A stretch of DNA of 23,424 nt from Coprobacter secundus (lineage in GTDB: Bacteria > Bacteroidota > Bacteroidia > Bacteroidales > Coprobacteraceae): the NCBI GenBank assembly GCA_000803105.1, contig JTDA01000026.1, forward strand, positions 1 to 23,424, given 5' to 3'. A program made the translations under genes and the position numbers. The notes beneath the pieces are model-generated. The model was not told the origin of the DNA and searched no databases. It worked only from the letters and a program-made list of their open reading frames with translations. Below, in pieces: positions 16,495 through 23,424 of this stretch. How positions within the stretch are numbered: the stretch's first letter is position 1; each line of letters opens with the position of its first letter.

Positions 16495-16568
16495 GCTGGA
16501 GAGTGGTCTATGGGATGTTACCTTTCTCCATAGTATCAAGATGTCTTGTCTTGAACTACGTATTTTAC

Positions 16569-16722
16569 CGTCACACACATATCCGGTCTCATAAGAGGGG
16601 TAGGGGGTGTTTTGTGTTTGAGCATAGTCTCTGAAAAAAGAACAGTTGCTATGTAATCGATATGTTGGGCAGAGATACGGTCATTCTGTCCGAAGTGTCA
16701 AGCTCTCCCGATTTCGGGAGAG
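16569..16722. repeat. Degenerate intergenic repeat region with palindrome
   Basis: This stretch between the convergent regulator and aroE genes holds CGTCACACA (16569-16577), AGAGGGG (16594-16600) and a following GGGGTGT-like run, all in common with the GC-rich repeats at 23110-23297. It also contains the perfect 9-bp hairpin CTCTCCCGA (16703-16711) / TCGGGAGAG (16714-16722). The hairpin lacks an adjacent T tract on either strand, so it is a doubtful terminator. I see no gene here. Confidence 0.5.
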
Positions 16723-16731
16723 GGGTGTTTG

Positions 16732-17481
16732 TTATTTTTGCCATATATCCCAGGCGGCAAAGGCTTGTAGCAGGAGCATTTCGAGCCCGTTTTTTACGGT
16801 AGCTCCTCTTTCTTTGGCTTTTTTCATGAAAAGGGTTTCGTCCGGGTTGTATAATAAATCGTAGATTAAATGGTCTTCGGTAAGGCATGTGTAGGGGATA
16901 TCGGGGCATTCGTCTACATGAGGATACATGCCTACCGGAGTGGTATTTACTATGACTTTGTATTTATTTATTATTTCGGGTGTAAGGTCTTTGTATGTGA
17001 GGACTCCTTCTTTGGGAGTGCGTGATACCAGAGTCGGGGCAATGTCCAAGGATTCGAGTCCGTGCCATACGGCTTTGGATGCTCCGCCTGTGCCTAATAT
17101 GAGTGCATATTTGTGTTGCCGGGTCAAAAGGGGTTTTATGGAATCGGTAAAACCGATGATGTCGGAATTGTATCCTTTGAGTATCAGTTTTCCTTTGTTT
17201 TGGATAAACTTGATTACGTTGACGGCTCCAATGAGTCTGGCTGTCTCGTCCATCTCATTGAGATAGGGTATGACGGCTTCTTTATAGGGTATGGTGACAT
17301 TGAGCCCTCTCAAGCGCGTTTCTTCGGCGATAATTTCTTTGAGTAGGGATATGTCGGAAATTTCGAAGTTGATATATTCGGCACTAATCTTTTCGGATTC
17401 GAATTTTTCATTGAAAAAGGTTTTTGAAAAAGAATGTATGAGTGGATATCCAATCAATCCGTAAATCTGTTCTACTTCCAT
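16732..17481 (-). CDS. aroE: Shikimate dehydrogenase
   Basis: A 249-residue enzyme reducing 3-dehydroshikimate to shikimate with NADPH in the aromatic amino acid pathway, cytoplasmic. The N-terminal substrate domain shows G-Y-P-L-I-H-S-F-S (shikimate-binding serines S17, S19), N-V-T-I-P-Y-K with catalytic K67, and Y-N-S-D-x-x-G with D107 where many homologues have N-T-D. The nucleotide-binding glycine loop is L-G-T-G-G-A-S (129-135), followed by VSRTPKE at the cofactor-phosphate position. VNTTPVGMYP and the NGLEMLLLQA helix near the end are family hallmarks. Length is slightly short but typical for Bacteroidales. It lies 34 bases downstream of the GldB-like gene and is likely co-transcribed with it. 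Confidence 0.95.
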   Translation of the reverse strand: MEVEQIYGLIGYPLIHSFSKTFFNEKFESEKISAEYINFEISDISLLKEIIAEETRLRGLNVTIPYKEAVIPYLNEMDETARLIGAVNVIKFIQNKGKLILKGYNSDIIGFTDSIKPLLTRQHKYALILGTGGASKAVWHGLESLDIAPTLVSRTPKEGVLTYKDLTPEIINKYKVIVNTTPVGMYPHVDECPDIPYTCLTEDHLIYDLLYNPDETLFMKKAKERGATVKNGLEMLLLQAFAAWDIWQK

Positions 17482-17515
17482 GTTGTTTCGTATTATATTC
17501 TTTCTTGTATTTTGT

Positions 17516-18526
17516 TTATTTCCCTTTGTATTTCGATAGTTTCAGTATCGTTTGGCTATCGGTGTCGTTATCATTGAGCAATTGGGATAGGGAAATATGT
17601 CTGTTTTCGTCCATGTAGGCAGAGACGATGCGCCAGCCTACCCACCTGCCGGCTCTTCCCGGAGCTTCCTGTATGAGGGTTGAGGTAAATGGGGCAGGAT
17701 TGATGTATTTGCTTTTGGTGATGGTATTTGTCGAATAGAGGTCTTGTTGCGTGAGTATCCGGTCCCAAATAACGGGTTCGTTCTGGGTTAGCCATTCGGC
17801 TTGTTGCGGAGTGTATCCTAATATTTGTTCTACCGGAGTATCGGGAAGGAGTTGCTGGGCGGCATATAGTATCTTGCCTTCATATATCATATTGTCGAGC
17901 AGTGTTTCTACCGGGGCATGGTGATGGGGAAACTCGCTGTATAGCCATACTTGCGCCAACCCCGGGATGATGTATTCGGGAGATTTGGTTGCGAGCTGGT
18001 ATTCGTAGAATGTATTTGTGTATGGCGGATAATCTTTTCCCAAAAAGTTGTCTAATGCGATAGATATGATGCTGTCGGTGACGATATAAGATTGATTGAA
18101 CCCTGAGACATGAGTGTAGATGTGGGGCAGAGATTTGTCGGGAAATGCTTGTACAATCTGTTTTGACAGTGTGCCCAGTTCTTTTTCTATGGGTTTTGTA
18201 TCGGCAAATTTTGTTTCGGTATCGGCATATATCTGCCGTATGTTTTGGTTTGACAGGAATCTTTTCAGTCCGGATACGGGATAGGATGAATCGGCTGGGG
18301 ACAGATTTAGGACTCCTTGGCAATATATGTCTATGAATCCGGCATATTTTTTTAGGAAAGCTTCTTGTAAGGCTGTGTCTGATTGGGTTTCGAAAGCATC
18401 TGTCAGTTCTTTGTCGAAGCGTATGATGTCTACCGGTTTTATTGAGCCGGAGCCGTTGTGCCGACAGCCGATACAGAATAAAATCAGAAACAAAAGGAGG
18501 TATGTTGAGCAGCTTTTAATGTTCAT
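17516..18526 (-). CDS. GldB-like lipoprotein
   Basis: A 336-residue predicted lipoprotein. The hydrophobic N-terminus ends F-C-I-G-C, giving lipidation at C21 and a probable outer- or inner-membrane anchor. The body resembles the gliding-motility lipoprotein GldB family of Bacteroidetes: an early D-I-I-R-F-D-K-E-L, a Y-THVSGFNQSYIV core, and a late GRAGRWVGWRIVSAYM segment. GldB homologues are also found in non-gliding Bacteroidales, so gliding should not be assumed. A role in T9SS or envelope function is possible and would fit the sorting-domain proteins in this window, but the sequence does not show it. It heads a two-gene unit with aroE; its promoter region contains a 10-bp inverted repeat. 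Confidence 0.8.
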   Translation of the reverse strand: MNIKSCSTYLLLFLILFCIGCRHNGSGSIKPVDIIRFDKELTDAFETQSDTALQEAFLKKYAGFIDIYCQGVLNLSPADSSYPVSGLKRFLSNQNIRQIYADTETKFADTKPIEKELGTLSKQIVQAFPDKSLPHIYTHVSGFNQSYIVTDSIISIALDNFLGKDYPPYTNTFYEYQLATKSPEYIIPGLAQVWLYSEFPHHHAPVETLLDNMIYEGKILYAAQQLLPDTPVEQILGYTPQQAEWLTQNEPVIWDRILTQQDLYSTNTITKSKYINPAPFTSTLIQEAPGRAGRWVGWRIVSAYMDENRHISLSQLLNDNDTDSQTILKLSKYKGK

Positions 18527-18567
18527 AGCTTTCCCCTTTTTGGTGATGAGATTTTTGTAAGTAAAAT

Positions 18568-18605
18568 CCAGAATTACAAAAATAAGAATATTTTCGTAAT
18601 TCTGG
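18568..18605. promoter_or_regulatory. 10-bp inverted repeat overlapping the GldB-like gene promoter
   Basis: CCAGAATTAC (18568-18577) and GTAATTCTGG (18596-18605) are perfect inverted copies separated by 18 AT-rich bases. On the - strand, TATTTTTG (18584-18577) matches TAnnTTTG, so the repeat overlaps a likely -7 element about 50 bases before the GldB-like start. It may be an operator or a hairpin. Confidence 0.5.
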
Positions 18606-18833
18606 TATTATATGTATCATTTAATAATGTCGGTCATTTTTTATTTTCCGGTAGAGGTGTCGAAAAGGTTTTGTTTTTTTACTTTTTAACAGTTTGAGGT
18701 TTCTTGAAAATCATGTATATTTTGTTTGGGGCAAGATGTAGAATGGGTTTTGATACAGTTATGTATTGTTTATGATTTTATGTATCACACCATTTTTCCA
18801 CAATTTTAAACACTTTGGGGATAAGTTTTTTGC

Positions 18834-18851
18834 TATATTTGGTTACCTTTG
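18834..18851 (+). promoter_or_regulatory. Candidate promoter -7 boxes for the amidase gene
   Basis: Two overlapping-range matches to TAnnTTTG occur: TATATTTG (18834-18841) and TACCTTTG (18844-18851). A TTTG at 18814-18817 could be the -33 element, but its spacing of 16 or 26 bases is not ideal for either. The leader to the start codon would be roughly 90 bases. Confidence 0.5.
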
Positions 18852-18949
18852 TAGCTTTAAACATAATGGTTGTATAGCTTTAGACTATATTTAAGTGGAA
18901 TGCTCCGCATAGGATAGAAAGCGATATATTATATTCTATTTTGAAGATA

Positions 18950-20116
18950 ATGAGAGATATAGCTAATAAATATGCATTTGTTATTATTCTGATAATAGTT
19001 TCTTTATTTTCGTTTGGCCTTCAGGCTAAAGATAATAAGTTTGTGCTTGTTATCGATGCCGGTCATGGCGGTAAAGATCCGGGGGCTATCGGGACTCGTA
19101 TCAAGGAGAAGAATATAAATCTGGGTATCGCCTTGAAATTGGGGGCTTTGATACAGGCTAATCATCCGGATGTCAAAGTTGTATATACTCGTAAGAAGGA
19201 TGTCTTTGTGGAGTTACAGGAGAGGGCGGCTATAGCCAATCGGGTAAAGGCTGATTTATTTATTTCAATCCACACAAATTCTGCTGGGAGCAAGTCGGCT
19301 TATGGGACTGAGACTTACACTTTAGGTCTGGCGCGTACCGAGGAGAATCTCCGGGTTGCCAAGAGGGAGAATTCAGTGATTTTGCTTGAAGATGATTTTT
19401 CTACTCGTTATGAAGGTTTTGACCCCCGTTCTACAGAATCGTATATCATGTTTGAATTTTTGCAGGATAAGCATATGGAGCAGAGCATAAATTTTGCTTC
19501 ATTGATACAAACTCAGTTTAAGCGTTCGGCTGGGCGTATCGATAGAGGAGTAAGACAGGCTGGTTTTTTGGTTTTGCGTAATACGGGGATGCCGAGTGTA
19601 CTGGTTGAGGTCGGGTATATTTCGAATGCTGCGGAGGAGAGATTTTTGGGTTCGGAAGACGGTCAGCAAAAAATGGCAAAGTCTATATTCAACGCGTTTT
19701 GCAATTATAAGTCAGACTTTGATCGTAAAATGGGGCGTGCTGTTGTAACGCGGAATATCTCACCGGCAGGAAAGGGTACATCAAAAGTTGTTGCTAAGGC
19801 TGATAAGCCGAGTATACAGGATGTACAAGTGGAATCGGCAGCTCCTGAACAGAAAATAGAAAATGTTGTTTCTAGTGATGAGGGGCAATTGGTTTATAAG
19901 ATACAATTTATGACATCTCCTTCGAAATATGGAGCAAATTCTTCTTATTATAAGGGCTTGCATCCTGTTTCATGTTATAAAGAGGGAGGTTTATATAAAT
20001 ATACGTATGGAGAAAGCACGTCGAAAGCTGATATTCAGAAGAAGTTGCCCGGTGTAAGAAAGCTGTTTAAGGATGCTTTTATTGTGACGTTTAGAAATGG
20101 AAAGAAAGTAAAATAA
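18950..20116 (+). CDS. N-acetylmuramoyl-L-alanine amidase with SPOR-like C-terminus
   Basis: A 388-residue secreted peptidoglycan amidase of the zinc-dependent Amidase_3 (AmiC) type, cleaving the lactyl-peptide bond. ATG 18950 is chosen over the in-frame TTG 18941. A signal segment runs to ~26 (YAFVIILIIVSLFSFGLQA). Zinc ligands are D-A-G-H-G-G (H39), K-E-K-N (E53) and S-I-H-T-N (H108); the catalytic glutamate is in V-E-V-G-Y-I-S-N (E220). After a low-complexity linker (~255-300), the last ~75 residues (VYKIQFMTSP...FIVTFRNGKK) resemble a SPOR-like peptidoglycan-binding domain. That would send it to the septum for daughter-cell separation. The gene precedes an MCE protein and dnaA, an arrangement familiar from Bacteroidales. 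Confidence 0.92.
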   Translation: MRDIANKYAFVIILIIVSLFSFGLQAKDNKFVLVIDAGHGGKDPGAIGTRIKEKNINLGIALKLGALIQANHPDVKVVYTRKKDVFVELQERAAIANRVKADLFISIHTNSAGSKSAYGTETYTLGLARTEENLRVAKRENSVILLEDDFSTRYEGFDPRSTESYIMFEFLQDKHMEQSINFASLIQTQFKRSAGRIDRGVRQAGFLVLRNTGMPSVLVEVGYISNAAEERFLGSEDGQQKMAKSIFNAFCNYKSDFDRKMGRAVVTRNISPAGKGTSKVVAKADKPSIQDVQVESAAPEQKIENVVSSDEGQLVYKIQFMTSPSKYGANSSYYKGLHPVSCYKEGGLYKYTYGESTSKADIQKKLPGVRKLFKDAFIVTFRNGKKVK

Positions 20117-20117
20117 A

Positions 20118-20179
20118 CTGCAAGGCGAGAGCAGAGGCTCAGACTTATTTGAAGACTATGCCGAGCCGCCGCGTTTATT
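20118..20179. other. GC-rich element downstream of the amidase gene
   Basis: About 60 bases beginning CTGCAAGGCGAGAGC and containing GGCTC (20136-20140) and GAGCC (20163-20167) as a short inverted pair. The stretch is clearly more GC-rich than the AT-rich bases around it. No open frame or T tract is present. It resembles intergenic elements seen after genes in Bacteroidetes, but only one copy is in this window, so its repeat nature cannot be shown here. Confidence 0.35.
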
Positions 20180-20211
20180 GAAATGAAATTAAAATAGAAA
20201 GAGAACAAAAT

Positions 20212-21108
20212 ATGAAGAAGATATTTTCTAAAGAAGTAGTGATAGGCCTCTCTGTAATAGTGAGTGTGGTAATATTGGTGATGGTAATCAATTTCCTGAA
20301 GGGTATAAATCTGATGAAACCGGCTAATTATTATTATGTAGAATATAAGAATGTCAATGGCCTTACGGTTTCTACTCCGGTTCTTATCGATGGATTTAAA
20401 GTAGGACTGGTGCGGTCGATAGAGTATAATTATGATAAGCCGGGGAGTGTGACGGTAGAGATAAGTCTGGATAATAAATTAAAGGTACCTACCGGGAGCA
20501 AGGCTCTGTTGAAGGTGGACTTTCTGGGAACAGCTACTATCGATTTGCAGTTGAACAAGTATGTGAGTACTCACCATACGGCAGGAGATGTGATTATCGG
20601 GGAGAATGCTCCGGATATGCTGGGTAATATACAGAGCGAAATGTTGCCTCAAATAACGTCTATGTTGCCAAAACTCGATAGTATACTGACCGGTGTACAA
20701 GCGTTGGTAAACGACCCGGCCCTCCGGTCTTCATTACAGCGTATCGATCATATTACTGCTAATCTTGAGACTTCTACCGAACATCTGAATCGTTTGTTGG
20801 GACAAGATATGCCGGTTATTGTAAAGAATGTGACGGAAGTGACAAACCATGTAGATACATTTACAGGAAAACTTAACCGACTGGAATTGGAGAAAACTTT
20901 GGCATCGGTAGATTCTACTGTGACAAACTTACAGGAAGTGTCGGCCAAGCTGAAAAATCCGAATAGCACTTTGGGATTGTTGTTGAACGACGGTGCATTG
21001 TATGACGGGCTGGTAAATACGGTAGGAAGTGCGGATTCTCTCTTGATAGATTTACGAGAAAATCCGAAACGTTATGTGCATTTCTCACTCTTCGGGAGGA
21101 AAAAATAA
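20212..21108 (+). CDS. MCE/MlaD family protein
   Basis: A 298-residue protein with one N-terminal membrane helix (~8-30, EVVIGLSVIVSVVILVMVINFL). It is followed by a single MCE domain (~38-120) with YKNVNGLTVSTPVLIDGFKVGLV, LDNKLKVPTGSKA and DFLGTATIDLQL. The remainder is helical and probably coiled-coil. MCE proteins form hexameric rings that bind lipids between the inner and outer membranes, as MlaD does with an MlaFE-type ABC transporter. No ATPase or permease gene is adjacent here, so partners must lie elsewhere. Its substrate is presumably phospholipid by family precedent. The start is supported by an AT-rich GAAAGAGAACAAAAT leader. Confidence 0.9.
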   Translation: MKKIFSKEVVIGLSVIVSVVILVMVINFLKGINLMKPANYYYVEYKNVNGLTVSTPVLIDGFKVGLVRSIEYNYDKPGSVTVEISLDNKLKVPTGSKALLKVDFLGTATIDLQLNKYVSTHHTAGDVIIGENAPDMLGNIQSEMLPQITSMLPKLDSILTGVQALVNDPALRSSLQRIDHITANLETSTEHLNRLLGQDMPVIVKNVTEVTNHVDTFTGKLNRLELEKTLASVDSTVTNLQEVSAKLKNPNSTLGLLLNDGALYDGLVNTVGSADSLLIDLRENPKRYVHFSLFGRKK

Positions 21109-21118
21109 TAAAATATAT

Positions 21119-21149
21119 TATTTAGATTGATTCTAAATAGTAATATTTT
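21119..21149 (+). terminator. Probable AT-rich terminator after the MCE gene
   Basis: TATTTAGA (21119-21126) pairs with TCTAAATA (21132-21139) around a 5-nt loop, and five T residues follow at 21145-21149. The stem is AT-rich, so efficiency is uncertain. Confidence 0.5.
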
Positions 21150-21370
21150 TGGAACATATATTATAAAGTCTCTGTAACTGGCTATATTCAGGCTGAAAGG
21201 AAATGGATGTGTCTGTTTCCGTAAGTGAAAGTGAATTTTGGGTGTCTCTGTAATTTGTTGGTATACAGTAGACTTTTAGATTGAAAGTATAGCTATAAAG
21301 ACCGTGAAGAAATAAAAAATTAAACTGCTGAAATACAGTATTTTATTTTCTTTCCATAAAAAACAAGTAA

Positions 21371-21466
21371 AAAGCGATTTGTTTTTCAAAAAAAAGTTTT
21401 GAAATTTTGTAGTCGCTTTGGGTATAGAAAGAACCCGTAAAAAGATTTGCGGGAAGTATAATTTTG
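21371..21466 (+). promoter_or_regulatory. dnaA promoter region with two hairpins
   Basis: An outer pair AAAGCGA (21371-21377) / TCGCTTT (21413-21419) encloses TTTCAAAA (21384-21391) / TTTTGAAA (21397-21404). Next, CCCGTAAA (21434-21441) / TTTGCGGG (21446-21453) forms an 8-bp stem with one wobble and a 4-nt loop. Immediately after is TAATTTTG (21459-21466), a TAnnTTTG match 25 bases before the dnaA ATG. The hairpins sit where upstream promoter contacts would be. Confidence 0.45.
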
Positions 21467-21491
21467 ACTGAAAAAATTTGATTTATTAGAA

Positions 21492-22889
21492 ATGAGTTCT
21501 GATCACGTCTCACTATGGGACCGCTGTTTGACCATTATTAAGGACAATGTGCCGGAGGCGATATACACAAATTGGTTTGCACCGATTGTGCCTTATAGCT
21601 TCGAAAATAATGTGTTGATCATTCAGGTTCCTACACACTTTTTCTATGAGTATCTGGAATTGAATTTCCGTAAGATACTGCAATTGGCTCTTTTCCGAGT
21701 GTTTGGAAAGGGTATACAGCTGAAATATAAAATCATGATGGTAAGCGACCCCAAGACTGAGGTCGACATAGAGACTGTTACCAAGCCGGTAAGTGTGGAA
21801 GTGAAGAAGACAGCTCCAGCTGTGCAGATACCAGACCCATTCAAGCGTCATGTATATGAGGAATTAGATTCTCAGTTAAATCCGAATTATAATTTTGATA
21901 ATTATTGCCAAAGCCCAAGCAATCAATTGGCCCGTACTGCCGGTATGACTATTGCCGACAAACCGGGGAAAAATGCTTTTAATCCTTTCTTCCTGTTTGG
22001 GGAGTCGGGGGTAGGAAAGACTCATCTGGTACAGGCTATCGGTGTACGTATCAAGGAACAGAATCCGCAAGCCCGGGTTCTATATATATCTTCTCATTTG
22101 TTCCAGGTGCAGTATACGAATGCTGTGCGTAGCAATACAGTAAATGATTTTATCAACTTCTATCAGAGTATCGATGTTTTATTGATAGATGATATACAGG
22201 AGTTGGCATCGAAGATACAGACGCAAAATACATTTTTCCATATATTCAACCATTTGCACCAGAACAATAAGCAGTTGGTGCTTACTTCGGACCGTCCGCC
22301 CGTATCCTTGGAAGGCATGGTTCCGCGCTTGCTTACACGTTTCAAGTGGGGATTGACCGCTAAGGTGGAGCGTCCTGATTATGAGTTGCGCAAAAATATA
22401 TTGCTCAACAAAGTGCATCATGACGGCTTGGCTATTTCGGATGAGGTCATTGAGTATATTTCTCGAAATATTACGGATAATGTGCGTGATTTGGAGGGGG
22501 TAATCGTGTCGTTGATGGCTCATTCTACTATCTTCAATCGAGATATAACCATTGAATTGGCAGAACGGGTATTGAGTACGTGTGTGCGTATTGAGAAAAA
22601 ACAGATTACAATAGATTCTATCAAACAGACGGTATGTGAGTTTTATGATATGGATCCAAAATTGTTGCAGGCTAAGACTCGCAAACGTGAAATAGTACAG
22701 GCTCGTCAGATATCTATGTATTTAGCTAAGAAGTATACTGACAATTCATTGTCATTTATAGGCAGTGCTATCGGGAAAAAAGACCATGCCACGGTTTTGC
22801 ATGCTTGTAAGACTATTACAGACCAGATAGAAACGGATAAGACTTTGCGTGCCAATGTGGCTGAGATAGAGCAATTGTTGAGGAAATAA
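21492..22889 (+). CDS. dnaA: Chromosomal replication initiator protein DnaA
   Basis: A 465-residue AAA+ initiator with all four domains. Domain I is ~1-90, starting SSDHVSLWDRCL. A short variable linker (~95-125) follows. The ATPase core begins LNPNYNFDNYCQSPSNQLA, with Walker A G-E-S-G-V-G-K-T (170-177), Walker B L-L-I-D-D-I-Q (230-236), sensor I L-T-S-D-R-P-P and an R-L-L-T-R-F-K-W-G box VII-like arginine region. The DNA-binding domain IV carries R-Q-I-S-M-Y-L and S-A-I-G-K-K-D-H-A-T-V-L-H-A, the DnaA signature. It binds DnaA boxes and melts oriC. It lies alone after the MCE gene with its own promoter-like region and terminator. Confidence 0.98.
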   Translation: MSSDHVSLWDRCLTIIKDNVPEAIYTNWFAPIVPYSFENNVLIIQVPTHFFYEYLELNFRKILQLALFRVFGKGIQLKYKIMMVSDPKTEVDIETVTKPVSVEVKKTAPAVQIPDPFKRHVYEELDSQLNPNYNFDNYCQSPSNQLARTAGMTIADKPGKNAFNPFFLFGESGVGKTHLVQAIGVRIKEQNPQARVLYISSHLFQVQYTNAVRSNTVNDFINFYQSIDVLLIDDIQELASKIQTQNTFFHIFNHLHQNNKQLVLTSDRPPVSLEGMVPRLLTRFKWGLTAKVERPDYELRKNILLNKVHHDGLAISDEVIEYISRNITDNVRDLEGVIVSLMAHSTIFNRDITIELAERVLSTCVRIEKKQITIDSIKQTVCEFYDMDPKLLQAKTRKREIVQARQISMYLAKKYTDNSLSFIGSAIGKKDHATVLHACKTITDQIETDKTLRANVAEIEQLLRK

Positions 22890-22914
22890 GGAAATTTGAA
22901 ACTTGATTTATAGG

Positions 22915-22953
22915 AACAGCGTTGTCATCGGAATAGATGGCAACGCTGTTTTT
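22915..22953 (+). terminator. Rho-independent terminator of dnaA
   Basis: AACAGCGTTGTCATC (22915-22929) pairs with GATGGCAACGCTGTT (22936-22950) over 15 bp with a single wobble pair and a 6-nt loop, and runs into T residues to 22953. It starts 26 bases after the dnaA stop. Confidence 0.92.
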
Positions 22954-23114
22954 ATCTTATATTGACGTGATTGTGCATAGGTGTGACAACGAGGAACACT
23001 GTTTAGGTTGGGATATTTTTTGAGGTGTGGTCTGTTGGATTTTGATAATGATAGGAAGCATCTGTTAAGTTTCAGAGACCATTTTTATTTTTAGGTGGCT
23101 ATGCTTGGGCGTCA

Positions 23115-23141
23115 CACACCCCTGGCCCCTCTCAAGAGGGG
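23115..23141. repeat. Palindromic repeat copy A
   Basis: Core CCCCTCT-CA-AGAGGGG (23126-23141), a perfect 7-bp palindrome with two central bases, preceded by CACACCCCTGG (23115-23125) and, further out, CGTCACACA at 23110-23118. It is nearly the reverse complement of copy C including its flank. Confidence 0.7.
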
Positions 23142-23197
23142 AGATTGGGGCGCTGCGTTCTTTTTGATTGAAAATGAGTTTTTTGAGAGTTGTGTTT

Positions 23198-23213
23198 CCC
23201 CTCTGGAGAGGGG
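23198..23213. repeat. Palindromic repeat copy B
   Basis: CCCCTCT-GG-AGAGGGG, the same palindrome with a different centre, starting 72 bases after the core of copy A. Its flanks do not share the CACACCCC word. Confidence 0.7.
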
Positions 23214-23268
23214 AGTTTTGGACACTGTTTTCTTGTTGGTAATGAGAGGCTTGATGGTGTGTCGGATT

Positions 23269-23297
23269 CCCCTCTTGAGAGGGGATAAAGGGGTGTG
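23269..23297. repeat. Palindromic repeat copy C (inverted relative to A)
   Basis: Core CCCCTCT-TG-AGAGGGG (23269-23284) starts 71 bases after copy B and is followed by ATAAAGGGGTGTG. Read on the - strand, this gives CACACCCC-TTTAT and then the same core, matching copy A apart from the bases between flank and core. Confidence 0.7.
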
Positions 23298-23424
23298 TTA
23301 TGGTGAGGGGGGCGGTGTGGGCTGAAGTGTTTTTGCTGCTGTTTGGAGAGGAGGTGTTTTTTGGCTCCGGGTGGATGTTTTTGATTTTAGGAGGCTGTGC
23401 GCAGACGTCACACATCCTGTCCTC

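Larger units (their letters stand above)
18527..18949. other. Divergent AT-rich intergenic region between GldB-like gene and amidase
   Basis: 423 bases with no plausible gene. It holds the 10-bp inverted repeat at 18568-18605 near the GldB-like promoter. Two single-mismatch relatives of the DnaA box lie at 18794-18802 and 18816-18824 in opposite orientations, and two -7-like promoter boxes for the amidase lie at 18834-18851. The rest is long T- and A-rich runs. Confidence 0.7.
21109..21491. other. AT-rich intergenic region upstream of dnaA
   Basis: 383 bases without a gene. It contains the terminator-like hairpin at 21119-21149, a nested inverted repeat at 21371-21419, a second hairpin at 21434-21453 and a TAATTTTG -7-like box at 21459-21466. 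No match to the DnaA box TTATCCACA was found by eye. Confidence 0.7.
22954..23424. other. Gene-free region with palindromic repeats
   Basis: No credible gene after the dnaA terminator. The first ~150 bases are plain AT-rich sequence in which I see nothing. From about 23110 the sequence is built around short GC-rich palindromes. Small open frames on both strands across this part, full of repeated P-L-x-R-G words, are translations of the repeats. Confidence 0.75.

Noticed and set aside
16508..16533. CTATGG/CCATAG hairpin after the DeoR gene as a terminator
   Set aside because: The stem is 6 bp with a 14-base loop and has no T tract.
23126..23284. Possible CRISPR array because of near-regular repeat spacing
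   Set aside because: The repeat is only 16 bases, one copy is inverted in its flank, the spacers are about 55 bases, and no cas gene is present.
23065..23415. Overlapping small frames on both strands near the right edge
   Set aside because: Their peptides repeat P-L-x-R-G-type words derived from the palindromic DNA repeats, so they are not genes.

Overview
The window comes from a gut-type or host-associated Bacteroidales bacterium. Supporting signs are dnaA preceded by an AmiC-type amidase and an MCE/MlaD-like gene, T9SS type A C-terminal sorting domains, a GldB-like lipoprotein, a GH92 enzyme, and promoter-like TAnnTTTG boxes typical of Bacteroidetes. A T9SS-bearing family such as Barnesiellaceae, Tannerellaceae or Porphyromonadaceae would fit, but the species cannot be named from this sequence.

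Left part (1-13398, all + strand) is an accessory glycan-processing island. It opens with the 3' part of a GxGYxYP-family protein carrying a T9SS sorting domain. Next is a modular SGNH hydrolase with two copies of an unrecognised beta-rich domain and its own sorting domain, closed by a hairpin terminator. A small secreted protein consisting of just one more copy of that domain follows. Then comes a tightly packed run from about 3937 to 13337 in the order FAD oxidoreductase, FAD oxidoreductase, SGNH, SGNH, FAD oxidoreductase, FAD oxidoreductase, GH92 glycosidase, ended by a strong terminator. All four flavoproteins are paralogues with twin-arginine (Tat) signals, and one of the two small SGNH proteins has lost its catalytic histidine. 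No SusC/SusD pair, sulfatase or dedicated regulator is visible, so this is either the tail of a larger locus or an unusual stand-alone system. My inference is that exported flavoproteins oxidise a sugar or sugar ester, with esterases and a GH92 alpha-mannosidase-type enzyme acting on the same glycan.

Middle part (13534-18526) holds housekeeping and transport genes. A Cof-type HAD phosphatase and an MFS transporter lie on the - strand, probably as one operon, and diverge from a DeoR/GlpR regulator. Their shared intergenic region carries three perfect copies of a 10-bp word, a probable operator. A GldB-like lipoprotein followed by aroE (shikimate dehydrogenase) forms a second - strand pair.

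Right part (18950-22889, + strand) is a cell-envelope and replication-initiation block: an N-acetylmuramoyl-L-alanine amidase with a SPOR-like tail, an MCE/MlaD-family protein and dnaA. After the dnaA terminator, the last 470 bases hold no gene that I believe. They carry a cluster of short GC-rich palindromic repeats of the same family as a degenerate copy between the DeoR gene and aroE.
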